Under the pieces are notes generated by a model. It did no database searches and was not told the origin of the DNA. It saw nothing but the letters and a program-made list of their open reading frames with translations. Positions 54,225-63,941 of a stretch of 64,000 nt of DNA are shown here, one piece after another (the stretch's first letter is position 1; the number at the start of each line of letters is the position of its first letter). A program made the translations under genes and the position numbers. Source of the stretch: Pararhodobacter sp. SW119 (GTDB lineage: Bacteria; Pseudomonadota; Alphaproteobacteria; Rhodobacterales; Rhodobacteraceae); contig NZ_JADDJF010000007.1 in NCBI RefSeq assembly GCF_017811755.1, forward strand, positions 91,821 through 155,820, read 5' to 3'.

Positions 54225-54647
54225 ATGCGATACTTGCACACGATGGTCCGGGTGAAGGACCTTGAGGCGACGATGGATTTTTTCCGGCTGCTGGGGCTGG
54301 AGGAGACGCGGCGCCACGACAACGACGGCGGGCGGTTTTCGCTGATCTTCATGGCGCCGCCGGGGCAGCGGGAATGCCCGGTGGAGCTGACGTATAACTG
54401 GGACGGGGACGAGGGGTTGCCCTCGGACAGCCGGCATTTCGGGCATCTGGCCTACGAGGTCGAGGATATCTACGCGAAATGCCAGGAGCTGATGGACGCG
54501 GGCGTTACGATCAACCGGCCGCCGCGCGACGGGCGCATGGCCTTCGTGCGCAGCCCCGACAACATCTCGATCGAGTTGTTGCAGAAGGGCGAGGCGAAGG
54601 CGCCGGCCGAGCCCTGGAAATCGATGGAGAATGTCGGGCACTGGTGA
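54225..54647 (+). CDS. gloA: Lactoylglutathione lyase (glyoxalase I)
   Basis: A 140-residue VOC protein: LHTMVRVKDLEATMDFFRLL, SDSRHFGHLAYEVEDIYAKC and FVRSPDNISIELLQKG. Metal ligands are likely the His of LHTMV, Glu in VELTYN, His of FGHLA and Glu of IELLQ. It converts the methylglyoxal-glutathione adduct to lactoylglutathione. A GGGAGAC ribosome binding site lies ahead. The end overlaps the DUF1194 gene by 17 bases. Confidence 0.9.
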   Translation: MRYLHTMVRVKDLEATMDFFRLLGLEETRRHDNDGGRFSLIFMAPPGQRECPVELTYNWDGDEGLPSDSRHFGHLAYEVEDIYAKCQELMDAGVTINRPPRDGRMAFVRSPDNISIELLQKGEAKAPAEPWKSMENVGHW

Positions 54648-55404
54648 GCGCACCCTGGCGCTGGCGCTGGGGGTGATCTGGGCCGGGGCGCCGGCGGCGG
54701 CGTGCCGGCTGGCGCTGGTGCTGGGGATGGATGTCTCGGCCTCGGTCGATTCGCGGGAATATGCGCTGATGATGCGCGGCACGGCGGCGGCGATGCGCGC
54801 GCCCGAGGTGGCGGCGGCGTTCCTGACCGGCGCGCCGGTGGCGCTGAGCGCCTTCGTCTGGGCCGGCGCGCGCGAGCAGGCGATGGTACTAGACTGGACG
54901 CTGATCGTGGACGAGGCCGCGCTGGCGGCGGCGGCGGGGCGGATCGCGGGCTTCGCGCGGCCGGGGGGCGACCCGCTGGGGCCGTGGAGCGGGCGCACCG
55001 GCGTCGGCGGGGCGATGCTGGCGGCGCGGGGGCTGCTGGACCGGGCACCGGATTGCGACGCGCAGACGCTGGACCTGGCCGGCGACGGGGTCAGCAACGA
55101 CGGGCCCGAGCCGGGGCCGCTGCGGGGGGCGCTGTTCCAGGGGGTGACGGTGAACGCGCTGGCGGTGTCGGGCGACCTGCCGGTCGATCACGGCACGCTG
55201 GCCGAGGAGGGGGGGCGACTGTCGGGCTGGTTCGCCGCGGAAGTGCTGCACGGGCCGGGGGCGTTTGTCGAATCGGCCGACGCCTACAGCGATTTCGAGC
55301 GCGCGATGACCCGCAAGCTGCTGCGCGAGTTGCGCCCGGCGCTGCTGGGCGACCGGGGGCCGGGGCGGGACGCGCCGATTGCGGCGGCGCGCGAAAGTCG
55401 CTAA
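54631..55404 (+). CDS. DUF1194 (VWA-like) secreted protein
   Basis: A 257-residue protein with a signal peptide ending near AAAC. The von Willebrand A-like domain has the metal-site motif [18 protein letters not shown] (D-x-S-x-S), [18 protein letters not shown] and [18 protein letters not shown]1194 proteins are common in Rhodobacteraceae and uncharacterised; binding of a protein ligand in the periplasm is inferred from the MIDAS motif. The start lies inside the end of gloA. Confidence 0.85.
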   Translation: MSGTGERTLALALGVIWAGAPAAACRLALVLGMDVSASVDSREYALMMRGTAAAMRAPEVAAAFLTGAPVALSAFVWAGAREQAMVLDWTLIVDEAALAAAAGRIAGFARPGGDPLGPWSGRTGVGGAMLAARGLLDRAPDCDAQTLDLAGDGVSNDGPEPGPLRGALFQGVTVNALAVSGDLPVDHGTLAEEGGRLSGWFAAEVLHGPGAFVESADAYSDFERAMTRKLLRELRPALLGDRGPGRDAPIAAARESR

Positions 55405-55436
55405 GGCGCCCGCGACCCCGCCGAGGAGACCCCGCG

Positions 55437-56108
55437 ATGATCCCGTCCAGCTTTGCCGACCGCGCCACCGTCGCCCGCCTGACCGCGCGGATGCTTCTCG
55501 ACATCGAGGCGGTGCATTTCAACGCGGCGGAGCCGTTCACCTTTGCCTCGGGGATGCGGGCGCCGACCTATATCGACTGCCGCAAGCTGATCAGCTTTCC
55601 GCGCATCCGGTCGTGCCTGATGGATTTCCTGACCTGCCGGGTGATGGAGGACGCGGGGCTGGAGGCGTTCGACAACGTCGCGGGGGGCGAGACCGCGGGC
55701 ATCCCCTTCGCCGCGCTGGTCGCCGAGCGGATGGCGCTGCCGATGTCCTACGTGCGCAAGAAGCCCAAGGGGTACGGGCGCAACGCGCGGATCGAGGGCG
55801 CGATGAGCGAGGGGCAGCGCGTGCTGCTGGTCGAGGACCTGACCACCGACGGCGGCTCGAAGCTGAGCTTCGTCGAGGCGATCCGTGAGACCGGGGCGGA
55901 CTGCGGCCATACCGCGGTGATCTTCTACTACGGCATTTTCCCCGAAACCGAGCCGCGGCTGGCCGAGCACGGGGTGAAGCTGCACTACCTCTGCACCTGG
56001 TGGGACGTGCTGGCCGAGGCGCGGCGGGAGAGCGGGTTTGATGCAGGCACTCTGGACGCGGTCGAGGCGTTTCTGCGCGCGCCGCGGGACTGGGCGCCGT
56101 CGGCCTGA
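55437..56108 (+). CDS. pyrE: Orotate phosphoribosyltransferase
   Basis: A 223-residue enzyme that joins orotate to [41 protein letters not shown] and the PRPP loop [17 protein letters not shown] are visible. Its product is the substrate of the pyrF enzyme at the start of the window. GAGGAG precedes ATG 55437. Confidence 0.95.
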   Translation: MIPSSFADRATVARLTARMLLDIEAVHFNAAEPFTFASGMRAPTYIDCRKLISFPRIRSCLMDFLTCRVMEDAGLEAFDNVAGGETAGIPFAALVAERMALPMSYVRKKPKGYGRNARIEGAMSEGQRVLLVEDLTTDGGSKLSFVEAIRETGADCGHTAVIFYYGIFPETEPRLAEHGVKLHYLCTWWDVLAEARRESGFDAGTLDAVEAFLRAPRDWAPSA

Positions 56109-56151
56109 GGCGACGCACCCCGCCGCGCCAATCAATCGGGAGGGAACCCGT

Positions 56152-57066
56152 ATGAGCCTCTTCACCGGCCTCTCGGCCTTTCCCATGACGCCCACCGATG
56201 CGACGGGGCGGCTGGCCCCCGAGCTGCTGCGCGCGTTTCTGAAGCGGATCGTGGCGGCAGATGCCCAGTCCATCGGGCTGCTGGGCAGTACCGGGGCGTA
56301 TGCCTACCTGACGGCGGAGGAGCGCAAGCGCACGCTGGGCGTCGCGCTGGAAAGCGTGGCGCGGCGGGTGCCGGTCATCGTCGGCGTCGGCGCGCTGCGC
56401 ACCGACGAGGCCGCCGACCTCGCGCGCGATGCCCGGCAGGCCGGCGCGGAGGGCCTGCTGCTGGCCCCGGTCTCCTACCAGCCGCTGACCGAGGACGAGG
56501 TGTTTCACCATTTCGAGGCGGTAGCCGAGGCCGGCGGGCTGCCGCTGTGCATCTACAACAATCCCGGCACGACGAAATTCACCTTCTCGCCCGACCTGAT
56601 CGGACGGCTGGCGGAGGTGCCGAACGTGGTGGCCGTGAAGATGCCGCCGCCGGCCGATGGCGATGTTGCGGCGGAACTGGCGCGCCTGCGGGCCTGCGTC
56701 CCGGAGAGTTTCGCCATCGGCTATAGCGGCGACTGGGTGGCAAAGGCGGCGCTGCAGGCCGGCGCGGATTGCTGGTACAGCGTCGTCGCGGGTCTGCTGC
56801 CCGGGCCCGCGAGGGCGCTGACGCGCGCCGCGCAGACCGGCGACCGGGCCGAGGCCGAGCGGCTGGACGCGGCCTTTGCCCCGCTCTGGTCGCTGTTTCG
56901 GGATTTCGGCAGTTTTCGGGTGATGTTCGCCCTGGCCGAATTTCTGGGCCAGGGTCCGCTGGCGCCCCCGCGTCCGGTTCTGCCGATCCCCGAGGCCACG
57001 CGGGTGCGCGTTCGGGCGGCGCTCGACGCGGTGGAAGCGGCGACCGCGACGCCGCCGGGCGCCTAG
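56152..57066 (+). CDS. Dihydrodipicolinate synthase/N-acetylneuraminate lyase family aldolase
   Basis: A 304-residue TIM-barrel Schiff-base aldolase. The active-site lysine is in VPNVVAVKMPPPADG and the tyrosine in LPLCIYNNPGTTKF. The common GSTGE motif reads GSTGAYAYLT, lacking the glutamate, so true lysine-pathway DapA is unlikely; family members also act on other 2-keto acid substrates. GGGAGGG precedes ATG 56152. It follows pyrE after 43 bases. Confidence 0.85.
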   Translation: MSLFTGLSAFPMTPTDATGRLAPELLRAFLKRIVAADAQSIGLLGSTGAYAYLTAEERKRTLGVALESVARRVPVIVGVGALRTDEAADLARDARQAGAEGLLLAPVSYQPLTEDEVFHHFEAVAEAGGLPLCIYNNPGTTKFTFSPDLIGRLAEVPNVVAVKMPPPADGDVAAELARLRACVPESFAIGYSGDWVAKAALQAGADCWYSVVAGLLPGPARALTRAAQTGDRAEAERLDAAFAPLWSLFRDFGSFRVMFALAEFLGQGPLAPPRPVLPIPEATRVRVRAALDAVEAATATPPGA

Positions 57067-57420
57067 CGGACTCGGCACGGAGAATCGGATGCAGGTGTAG
57101 CGACGGGGCGCAGGCGTGCTTTTCGAACCGACGTCGAGGGCAGCGTCAACCGAGCGGCTATTGATGCGAATATGGAAACACTAAGTTTCCTGATTCGGCT
57201 TCGGCCTTCAACAATCTGCCACAACCTGCACATTTCAAACAAGATCTGGCCCTGGGAAAGGTTTTCCCGCGGTTATCCCCAGACTTACCCAGATTGCAAC
57301 GCGGGCGCGGATTTGGCATACCGTGACTCGCTCTGGGCCGCCGCGAACCGCCGTCTGGGTGAACCCCGCAACCAGGGCACGAAGCGCCGCGCGAGATCGG
57401 CGTAAGGGGAGGCAGGTGAC
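57067..57420. other. Gene-free stretch upstream of dnaB
   Basis: The 354 bases contain two small hairpins (GGAAAC...GTTTCC at about 57175-57191 and GGGAAA-GGT-TTTCCC at about 57255-57269) and TTATCCCCA (57273-57281), one base from a DnaA box. A weak promoter is possible: TTGCAA (57294-57299), 17 bases, CATACC (57317-57322). No convincing gene was seen; dnaB has AGGGGAGG before its start. Confidence 0.5.
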
Positions 57421-58923
57421 ATGAACGAGATTGCTGCGCTGCGCAATGCAGCCCCGGGCGAGGCGCATGCAGGCGCGCACCCCGAGGTGCTGCCCCACAA
57501 CATCGAGGCCGAGCAGCAACTGCTGGGCGCGGTGCTGACCAACAACGACGTCTTCGACCGCATCTCGTCGCTGATCAAGGCCGAGCATTTCTTCGAACCG
57601 GTCCACCAGCGCATCTTCGAGATCAGCGCGGCGCGCATCCAGAAGAACGCGCTGGCCTCGCCGGTGACGCTGAAGGCGTTCATGGAGGACGATCCGGGGC
57701 TGAAGGAGCTGGGCGGGCCGTCCTATCTGGTCCGGCTGGCGGGTGCGGCGATCTCGGCCTACGTCGCGCGCGACTATGCGCAGATGATCTACGACCTGGC
57801 GGTGCGGCGCGACCTGATCCGACTGGGCCAGGACATCTCGGCCCGGGCCGGCAAGGTCGAGGTGGACAGCGAACCGCGCGAGCAGATCGTCGAGGCCGAG
57901 CAGCGGCTTTACAAGCTGGCCGAGCAGGGCGTGGCCGAGCGCGGATTCCAGTCGTTCCTGAAGGCGGTGACCGACGCAGTCAACATGGCCAACGCCGCAT
58001 ACCAGCGCGAGGGGCAGCTTTCCGGCATCTCGACCGGGTTGGCCGATCTGGACAAGAAGCTGGGCGGGCTGCATCCGTCGGACCTGATCATCCTGGCCGG
58101 GCGGCCGTCGATGGGCAAGACGTCGCTGGCGACGAACATCGCCTTCAACATCGCCAAGGCGCATCGGCGCGGCACGAAGCCCGATGGCAGCGAAGGTTCG
58201 GTCGAGGGCGGTGTCGTCGGGTTCTTCAGCCTGGAAATGTCAGCCGAGCAACTGGCCGCGCGCATCCTGTCCGAGGCCGCCGAGGTGCCGAGCGAGCAGA
58301 TCCGCCGCGGCGACATGACCGAGGGCGAGTTCCGCCGCTTCGTCGAGGCGGCGAAATCGCTGGAGGCCTGCCCGCTCTTCATCGACGACACGCCGGCGCT
58401 GCCCATCGCCCAGATCGCCGCCCGTGCCCGGCGCCTGAAGCGCACGCAGGGGCTGGACGTGCTGATGGTCGACTACCTGCAGCTTCTTCGCGGAACATCG
58501 AAGGAAAACCGCGTGCAGGAGGTCAGCGAGATCACGCAGGGGCTGAAGGCCATTGCCAAGGAATTGAACATCCCGGTGATTGCGCTTTCCCAGCTTTCGC
58601 GCCAGGTGGAGAATCGCGACGACAAGCGCCCGCAGCTTTCGGACCTGCGCGAATCGGGCTCGATCGAGCAGGACGCCGATGTGGTGATGTTCGTCTTCCG
58701 CGAGGAATACTACCGCGAGCGCGAGAAACCCGGCGATCACGATCTGGATGGGATGGCGAAGTGGCAGGAAATCATGGAGCGCGTCCACGGCAAGGCCGAG
58801 GTGGTGATCGGCAAGCAGCGCCACGGGCCTATCGGCACGGTCGAATTGAGCTTCGAAGGAAGGTTTACCCGGTTCGGAAACCTGGTGCAGCCTTGGCAAC
58901 AGGGTGGCGGAACGGGCTTCTGA
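57421..58923 (+). CDS. dnaB: Replicative DNA helicase DnaB
   Basis: A 500-residue hexameric helicase. The N-terminal domain contains NIEAEQQLLGAVLTNNDVFD; the RecA-like C-terminal domain has Walker A GRPSMGKTSLA (around 226-236), FFSLEMSAEQLAARIL, Walker B LDVLMVDYLQLL and ALSQLSRQVENRDDKRPQLS. No intein interrupts it. It unwinds DNA ahead of the replication fork. Downstream DUF1007 starts within 3 bases. Confidence 0.97.
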   Translation: MNEIAALRNAAPGEAHAGAHPEVLPHNIEAEQQLLGAVLTNNDVFDRISSLIKAEHFFEPVHQRIFEISAARIQKNALASPVTLKAFMEDDPGLKELGGPSYLVRLAGAAISAYVARDYAQMIYDLAVRRDLIRLGQDISARAGKVEVDSEPREQIVEAEQRLYKLAEQGVAERGFQSFLKAVTDAVNMANAAYQREGQLSGISTGLADLDKKLGGLHPSDLIILAGRPSMGKTSLATNIAFNIAKAHRRGTKPDGSEGSVEGGVVGFFSLEMSAEQLAARILSEAAEVPSEQIRRGDMTEGEFRRFVEAAKSLEACPLFIDDTPALPIAQIAARARRLKRTQGLDVLMVDYLQLLRGTSKENRVQEVSEITQGLKAIAKELNIPVIALSQLSRQVENRDDKRPQLSDLRESGSIEQDADVVMFVFREEYYREREKPGDHDLDGMAKWQEIMERVHGKAEVVIGKQRHGPIGTVELSFEGRFTRFGNLVQPWQQGGGTGF

Positions 58924-58925
58924 GC

Positions 58926-59639
58926 GTGCGCGGGGGGATCGGGGGCGTATCCCGCCCTCGCGGTTCCCCCGCGAGCGTCTTGCGCGGCGGGCTTGCCGGG
59001 TTGGTGCTGGCGTGCGCTGCCACCGCTACTGCGGCGCACCCGCACGAATTCGTCGAGGCGCGCCTGATCTTCGATTTCGACGGCGGGGGTCACCTGCAGC
59101 AGATCGGGGTCGAATGGCGCTACGATGCCTTCACCTCGATGCTGATCCTGGGCGACATGGGCATCGACCCGGCGGCCGAGGCGCTGACGCCCGAGGAAGA
59201 GGCGCAACTTTCGGGGTTCGATACCAACTGGATCCCCGGGTTCAACGGCGACCTCTGGCCCTATTTCGCGGGCGATCCGTTGCCTGTCGGACCCCCGCAG
59301 GCCGCGAGCGCGCGGCTGGAGGCCGGCGAGATCGTCTCGCAGCACTGGCGCAGGGTCGAGGACGGCGTAGACCCCGCCGCCGGGGATCTGGTCGTGCAGG
59401 TCTACGACCCCGAATACTACGTCTCCTACACGATCAGCCACGACAGCCGGATCGAGGGGCGCGGCGATTGCCGGCTGCGCTTCTTCGGCCCCGACCTCTC
59501 GGCGGCCGAGGAACGGCTGCAGGCGGCGCTGGACGAATTGATCGCCGGTGGCGCCGCCGATCTGGAACAGGATTTCCCCGCTGTCGGCCGCGACTTTGCC
59601 GAGGAATTGCGCTTCGACTGCACCGCTTCGGGGGATTGA
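58926..59639 (+). CDS. DUF1007 exported protein
   Basis: A 237-residue protein. A signal peptide-like segment (VLRGGLAGLVLACAATATAA) leads to HPHEFVEARLIFDF, the DUF1007 signature. VEWRYDAFTSMLILGDMG, VQVYDPEYYVSYTI and a C-terminal helical part complete the domain. Relatives often accompany metal transport (nickel/cobalt) genes, with the HPH motif a possible ligand, but no such gene is near. GTG 58926 is the only plausible start, 3 bases after dnaB. Confidence 0.78.
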   Translation: MRGGIGGVSRPRGSPASVLRGGLAGLVLACAATATAAHPHEFVEARLIFDFDGGGHLQQIGVEWRYDAFTSMLILGDMGIDPAAEALTPEEEAQLSGFDTNWIPGFNGDLWPYFAGDPLPVGPPQAASARLEAGEIVSQHWRRVEDGVDPAAGDLVVQVYDPEYYVSYTISHDSRIEGRGDCRLRFFGPDLSAAEERLQAALDELIAGGAADLEQDFPAVGRDFAEELRFDCTASGD

Positions 59640-59725
59640 CCCGTAATCGGTCCCTGCCTGACCGCGCCGCGGCTTGCACCCCGGCCCGCGGCGTGGCACC
59701 TCAGCCGCAAAAAGGGGAAATCACC

Positions 59726-62272
59726 ATGCGCCAGCCGATCCGACTGTCCGACTACACGCCGCCCAGCCACCTGATCGAGCGTGTCGATCTGACCTTCCGG
59801 CTGGACCCGACGGCGACGCGCGTCACCTCGAAGATCCGCTTTCGCCCGAACCCGGCGCGGCCGGGCGCCGATCTGCGGCTCGATGGCGAGGACCTGAAGC
59901 TGATTTCGGCCACGATCGACGGCGCGAAGGTCGAGGTGGCGCCCGATGCAACCGGCCTGACGCTTCCCGCCGCGCATCTGCCCGATGGCCCCTTCGACTG
60001 GCAGGCCGAGGTCGAGATCGACCCGCAGGCGAATACCGCGCTGGAGGGGCTTTATATTTCCAAGGGGATGTACTGCACCCAGTGCGAGGCCGAGGGCTTT
60101 CGCCGCATCACCTACTATCCCGACCGGCCCGACGTCATGGCGCCCTTCAAGGTGCGCATCGAATCCGACCTGCCGGTGCTGCTGTCGAACGGCAACCCGG
60201 CGGGGCAGGGCGCCGGCTGGGCCGAATGGGACGACCCGCACCCGAAGCCCGCGTACCTCTTTGCGCTGGTCGCCGGCGATCTGGTTGCCACCCGCGACCG
60301 CTTTACCACGGCGTCCGGGCGAGACGTGGACCTGGCGATCTGGGTGCGCAAGGGCGACGAGGACAAGACCGGCTATGCGATGGACGCGCTGAAGCGGTCG
60401 ATGGCCTGGGACGAGCGGCGCTACGGGCGCGAATACGACCTCGATCAGTTCAACGTCGTCGCGGTCGACGACTTCAACATGGGCGCGATGGAGAACAAGG
60501 GGCTGAACATCTTCAACTCGCGCTACGTCCTCGCCTCGCCCGAGATTGCCACCGACGAGGATTACGCCTCGATCGAGCGGATCATCGCGCACGAGTATTT
60601 CCACAACTGGACCGGCAACCGCATCACCTGCCGCGACTGGTTCCAGTTGAGCCTGAAGGAGGGGCTGACGGTTTACCGCGACCAGCAGTTCATGGCCGAG
60701 GCGCGCGGCGGCGCCGTGCAGCGCATCAACGAGGCGCTGACCCTTCGCGCCCGCCAGTTCCGCGAGGATGGCGGGCCGCTGGCGCACCCGGTGCGGCCGT
60801 CCGAATATGTCGAGATCAACAACTTCTACACCGCCACCGTCTACGAGAAGGGCGCCGAGGTCATTCGCATGCTGGCGACGCTGGTGGGCGAGGAGGGGTA
60901 TGCCAAGGCTCTCGATCTCTATTTCGACCGCCACGACGGACAGGCCTGCACGATCGAGGACTGGCTCAAGGTGTTCGAGGAGGCGACGGGACGCGACCTG
61001 AGCCAGTTCAAGCGGTGGTACGAACAGGCCGGCACACCGCGCGTCCGGGTAAGCGAGGAGTGGCAGGACGGCCGCTTCCGCCTGCGCCTGTCGCAGACCG
61101 TGCCGCCGACCCCCGGCCAGCCGAAGAAGGCGCCGATGGCGATCCCCGTCGCCCTGGGACTGATCGGCGCCAATGGTCAGGAGGTTGCGCCGACGCAGGT
61201 GGTGGAACTCACCGAGGACGAGATCACGCTGGATTTCGAGGGGCTTGGCACGCGTCCGGTTCCCTCGCTCCTGCGCGGGTTCTCGGCGCCCGTGGTGCTG
61301 GTGCACGCGCCGGAACCCGGCGCGCTGGCGCATCTTCTGGCCCATGACACCGACCCCTTCGCGCGGTGGGAGGCCGGCCGGCGGCTGGCCCTGCAGGCCG
61401 CCGAGGCGATGATCCTCGAGGAGGCGCCCGCCGATCCGGCCTGGCTTGCCGCGCTGGCGCCCGTGGTCCGCGACGAAAGCCTGGATCCCGCCTTCCGCGC
61501 CCTGATGCTGCGCCTGCCCGACGACGAGACGCTGGCCGCGCATCTGGCCGACCGCGGCACCACCCCCGACCCCGACGCGATCCACGCCGCCCGCCGCGCC
61601 ATGCGCCGCGCCGTGGCCGGCCGGTTCGACGCCGATCTGCGCGGGTTGGTCAACGCCCTGGCCCCGGTCGTGCCCTACAGCCCCGACGCGGCCTCGGCCG
61701 GGCGGCGGGCGCTGCGCATGACCGCGCTGGGGCTGGTCGCGCAGACCGACCGGGGCGAGATGGCCGAGGTGGTCTTCAAGGCCGCCGACAACATGACCGA
61801 GCAGTTGGCCGCGCTCGCCTGCCTGATCGACGCGGGCCGGGGCGAGACGGCGCTCGCCGCCTTCCACGACCGCTGGCAGCAGGAGCGGCTGGTGATCGAC
61901 AAGTGGTTCGCCCTGCAGACCGGCCATGCCCAGCCGGCGCGCGCAGTGACCGTGGCCGAGGGGCTGAGCGCGCACCCCGATTTCGACTGGACCAATCCCA
62001 ACCGCTTCCGCGCGCTCTTTGGCGGACTGGTCGGCAATCACGCGGGCTTTCACCGCTCCGACGGCTCGGGCTACGATCTGCTCGCCGACTGGCTGATCCG
62101 GCTCGACGCCCGCAACCCGCAGTTCGCCGCGCGCATGTCCACCGCGTTCGAAGCCTGGCGCCGCTACGACTCGGCGCGGCAGGCCAGGGCGCGCGCGGCG
62201 CTGGAACGCATCGGACGCCACGCGCGCCTCAGCCGCGACATGGGCGAGATGGTCGAGCGCATGCTCGAATAG
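59726..62272 (+). CDS. pepN: Aminopeptidase N (M1 family)
   Basis: An 848-residue cytosolic zinc aminopeptidase. The substrate motif is NMGAMENKGLNIFNS, the zinc site HEYFHNWTGNR with the downstream Glu in LKEGLTVYRDQQ, and the catalytic Tyr probably in NNFYTATVYEKGAEVIRML. Length is near the E. coli enzyme (870) and the C-terminal helical superdomain is complete, ending LSRDMGEMVERMLE. AAGGGGA precedes ATG 59726. It ends 6 bases from a convergent gene. Confidence 0.97.
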   Translation: MRQPIRLSDYTPPSHLIERVDLTFRLDPTATRVTSKIRFRPNPARPGADLRLDGEDLKLISATIDGAKVEVAPDATGLTLPAAHLPDGPFDWQAEVEIDPQANTALEGLYISKGMYCTQCEAEGFRRITYYPDRPDVMAPFKVRIESDLPVLLSNGNPAGQGAGWAEWDDPHPKPAYLFALVAGDLVATRDRFTTASGRDVDLAIWVRKGDEDKTGYAMDALKRSMAWDERRYGREYDLDQFNVVAVDDFNMGAMENKGLNIFNSRYVLASPEIATDEDYASIERIIAHEYFHNWTGNRITCRDWFQLSLKEGLTVYRDQQFMAEARGGAVQRINEALTLRARQFREDGGPLAHPVRPSEYVEINNFYTATVYEKGAEVIRMLATLVGEEGYAKALDLYFDRHDGQACTIEDWLKVFEEATGRDLSQFKRWYEQAGTPRVRVSEEWQDGRFRLRLSQTVPPTPGQPKKAPMAIPVALGLIGANGQEVAPTQVVELTEDEITLDFEGLGTRPVPSLLRGFSAPVVLVHAPEPGALAHLLAHDTDPFARWEAGRRLALQAAEAMILEEAPADPAWLAALAPVVRDESLDPAFRALMLRLPDDETLAAHLADRGTTPDPDAIHAARRAMRRAVAGRFDADLRGLVNALAPVVPYSPDAASAGRRALRMTALGLVAQTDRGEMAEVVFKAADNMTEQLAALACLIDAGRGETALAAFHDRWQQERLVIDKWFALQTGHAQPARAVTVAEGLSAHPDFDWTNPNRFRALFGGLVGNHAGFHRSDGSGYDLLADWLIRLDARNPQFAARMSTAFEAWRRYDSARQARARAALERIGRHARLSRDMGEMVERMLE

Positions 62273-62278
62273 CGCGCC

Positions 62279-62752
62279 TCAGCGCAACGGCAGCGACAGC
62301 CCGAGCGAGACCGTGTTCATCCCGGGGTTGCGACGGTAGAGGCCCACGTTCGACCGGTGGCTGATCGACAGCGTGACCGAGGCGCCCCCGGCAAAGCCAT
62401 AGCCCAGGTCGATCCCGCTGCGCACGCTGAAGGCGCCGCCCAGGTCGCGCCCGCTGCCGCGCCGGTAGAGCCCCGGCATCACCGACGCCCGCACGAAGGT
62501 CCCCTGCGCCGCCCCGCGCCAGGTATAGGCAAGGCCCGCGCCGGCCCAGCCCTCGTTCCGGCTCGACCACGAGACGCCGTAGACCGGCTGGAACGGCCCG
62601 AGTGCCGGCGGCGCGACATAGCGCAGATAGGCCTCGGTCGACCCGCCGGAATTCCGCCCGATCTGGATGTCCGCGCGCGGCCCCTCGGCGGCGGCCGCCA
62701 GCGGCGAAAGCGCCAGTGCCAGCGCACCGGCTAGAGAAACAAAGGTTTTCAT
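62279..62752 (-). CDS. PagL-like acyloxyacyl hydrolase (lipid A deacylase family)
   Basis: A 157-residue exported protein with a signal peptide ending SPLAAAAE and a small beta-barrel rich in Gly, Ser and aromatic residues. The C-terminal SISHRSNVGLYRRNPGMNTV gives the His-x-Ser pair and N-P-G of the PagL family, and the chain ends in LGLSLPLR, typical of outer-membrane barrels. The catalytic glutamate known from PagL is not evident at the matching spacing. GAGG precedes ATG 62752. It is divergent from the VPLPA-CTERM gene. Confidence 0.7.
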   Translation of the reverse strand: MKTFVSLAGALALALSPLAAAAEGPRADIQIGRNSGGSTEAYLRYVAPPALGPFQPVYGVSWSSRNEGWAGAGLAYTWRGAAQGTFVRASVMPGLYRRGSGRDLGGAFSVRSGIDLGYGFAGGASVTLSISHRSNVGLYRRNPGMNTVSLGLSLPLR

Positions 62753-63026
62753 GCCCGACCTCAAGTTTGTTTTCTTATCAGGTTTCTATCGCGCCGCAGA
62801 CCCGCGGCGTCAAGGTTCGCGTGGAATTCCGCCGCAGTTGAGTCTGCTCGTTGTTCTGTCAGCAGATGAGGTCAAGCCCCAAGCATGCAACCCCAGGAAG
62901 AAAGTCTTGGAAACTGCGGCGCCGGCGCAACCAGACCACTGGTTTAGGCATTAAGCTTCTGGTAACACTGAACATGAGCCCAGTTTCAGTACGAGTGGGC
63001 ACAGGTTCGAGTATGGAGGGCTTTCG

Positions 63027-63848
63027 ATGGCTTTTTTCAAGTCAATTGCAATGGGTACGGCCGCGCTGGCGCTTTCGACGGGGATGGCGGTTGCCGCCAC
63101 CGTTGATATCACGGTTCAGACCTTCACTGGCACCGACAAGGTGTCTAACGCCTTGGCAGCGGAAACCGCGTTCATTTCTCCGCTCCTTATCGTGGCTCAG
63201 GAAGACTTCGACGGGCGCACCGCTTGCACCGTCGCCCACAATTCTGCTGCTGCCGCGGACTGCGGGGCGGGGAGCACCGGCAGCGCCGATATCGCGTTGG
63301 ACACTGCCGTCGGCAGCTTCCAGCCCGATGGCGCCCAGGGAAACGGCACCTCCAGGGTGAAGCCGACGAACAGCGTTGTGGTCAGATCCGACGAGCCCAG
63401 TGCTTTCGGCCGGTTGGCTCTGTCCGGTGAAAACTGGCTCGACAGCAACGACCATGTCGGGATCAAGTGGTTGATCCCCGCCAAGGAGACTTTTTCCTTC
63501 ACGCATCTGTCGTTCTTCCTCACCGACGTTAAGGACGTCAGGAAGACGGAGTTCTTCATCAGGGTGGGCGGTCTCGAGGTTACGCCGAACTTCGAGGTCA
63601 TCGGACCTCAGGGCGATGCGACCGTGAACTTCGTCACGATGGTTTTCAGCGATCTGGTGGGCGGTTTAAACGACGTCGAGATTCTCCTGACAAACAAGTC
63701 GGGTGAAAGGAACGACGGCTTTGGCGTCGACAGGATCAAGGCGGCCGTCATTCCGCTTCCCGCACCGGCCTTCCTGCTTCTGGGCGGCATGGGCGTTTTC
63801 GGCGGCATGGCCGCGCTGCGCCGCCGGCGGCAGAAGGCTTCGGCCTGA
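63027..63848 (+). CDS. VPLPA-CTERM sorting-domain surface protein
   Basis: A 273-residue protein with a signal peptide (ALSTGMAVAA) and a beta-rich body of low similarity to known families. The C-terminal sorting tag is IPLPAPAFLLLGGMGVFGG followed by RRRR, the VPLPA variant of PEP-CTERM. Such tags are processed by an exosortase, which should be encoded elsewhere in the genome. Four cysteines may form disulfides. The function of the body is unknown. A clear terminator follows. Confidence 0.85.
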   Translation: MAFFKSIAMGTAALALSTGMAVAATVDITVQTFTGTDKVSNALAAETAFISPLLIVAQEDFDGRTACTVAHNSAAAADCGAGSTGSADIALDTAVGSFQPDGAQGNGTSRVKPTNSVVVRSDEPSAFGRLALSGENWLDSNDHVGIKWLIPAKETFSFTHLSFFLTDVKDVRKTEFFIRVGGLEVTPNFEVIGPQGDATVNFVTMVFSDLVGGLNDVEILLTNKSGERNDGFGVDRIKAAVIPLPAPAFLLLGGMGVFGGMAALRRRRQKASA

Positions 63849-63875
63849 CACCTCGCGCCCGGCAGGAACTGGATG

Positions 63876-63901
63876 CGGCGGCCTTCGGGCCGCCGTTTTT
63901 C
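63876..63901 (+). terminator. Rho-independent terminator after the VPLPA-CTERM gene
   Basis: Perfect 8-bp stem CGGCGGCC with TTCG loop and GGCCGCCG, followed directly by TTTTTC. Confidence 0.92.
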
Positions 63902-63941
63902 GTTGCGCACTCCTAGGGATCAGCGGCAGCTCGGTGCGGGT

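Noticed and set aside
57273..57281. DnaA box upstream of dnaB
   Set aside because: A single site with one mismatch (TTATCCCCA); no cluster, so neither an origin nor clear DnaA control can be claimed.
59426..62221. A 931-codon open frame on the minus strand opposite pepN, and other long frames opposite real genes (for example 3703-6216 upstream of the methyltransferase part, 1118-2839)
   Set aside because: These are shadows expected in GC-rich DNA: they lie opposite clearly identified genes, have no recognisable product and are rich in Arg, Gly, Ala and Pro.
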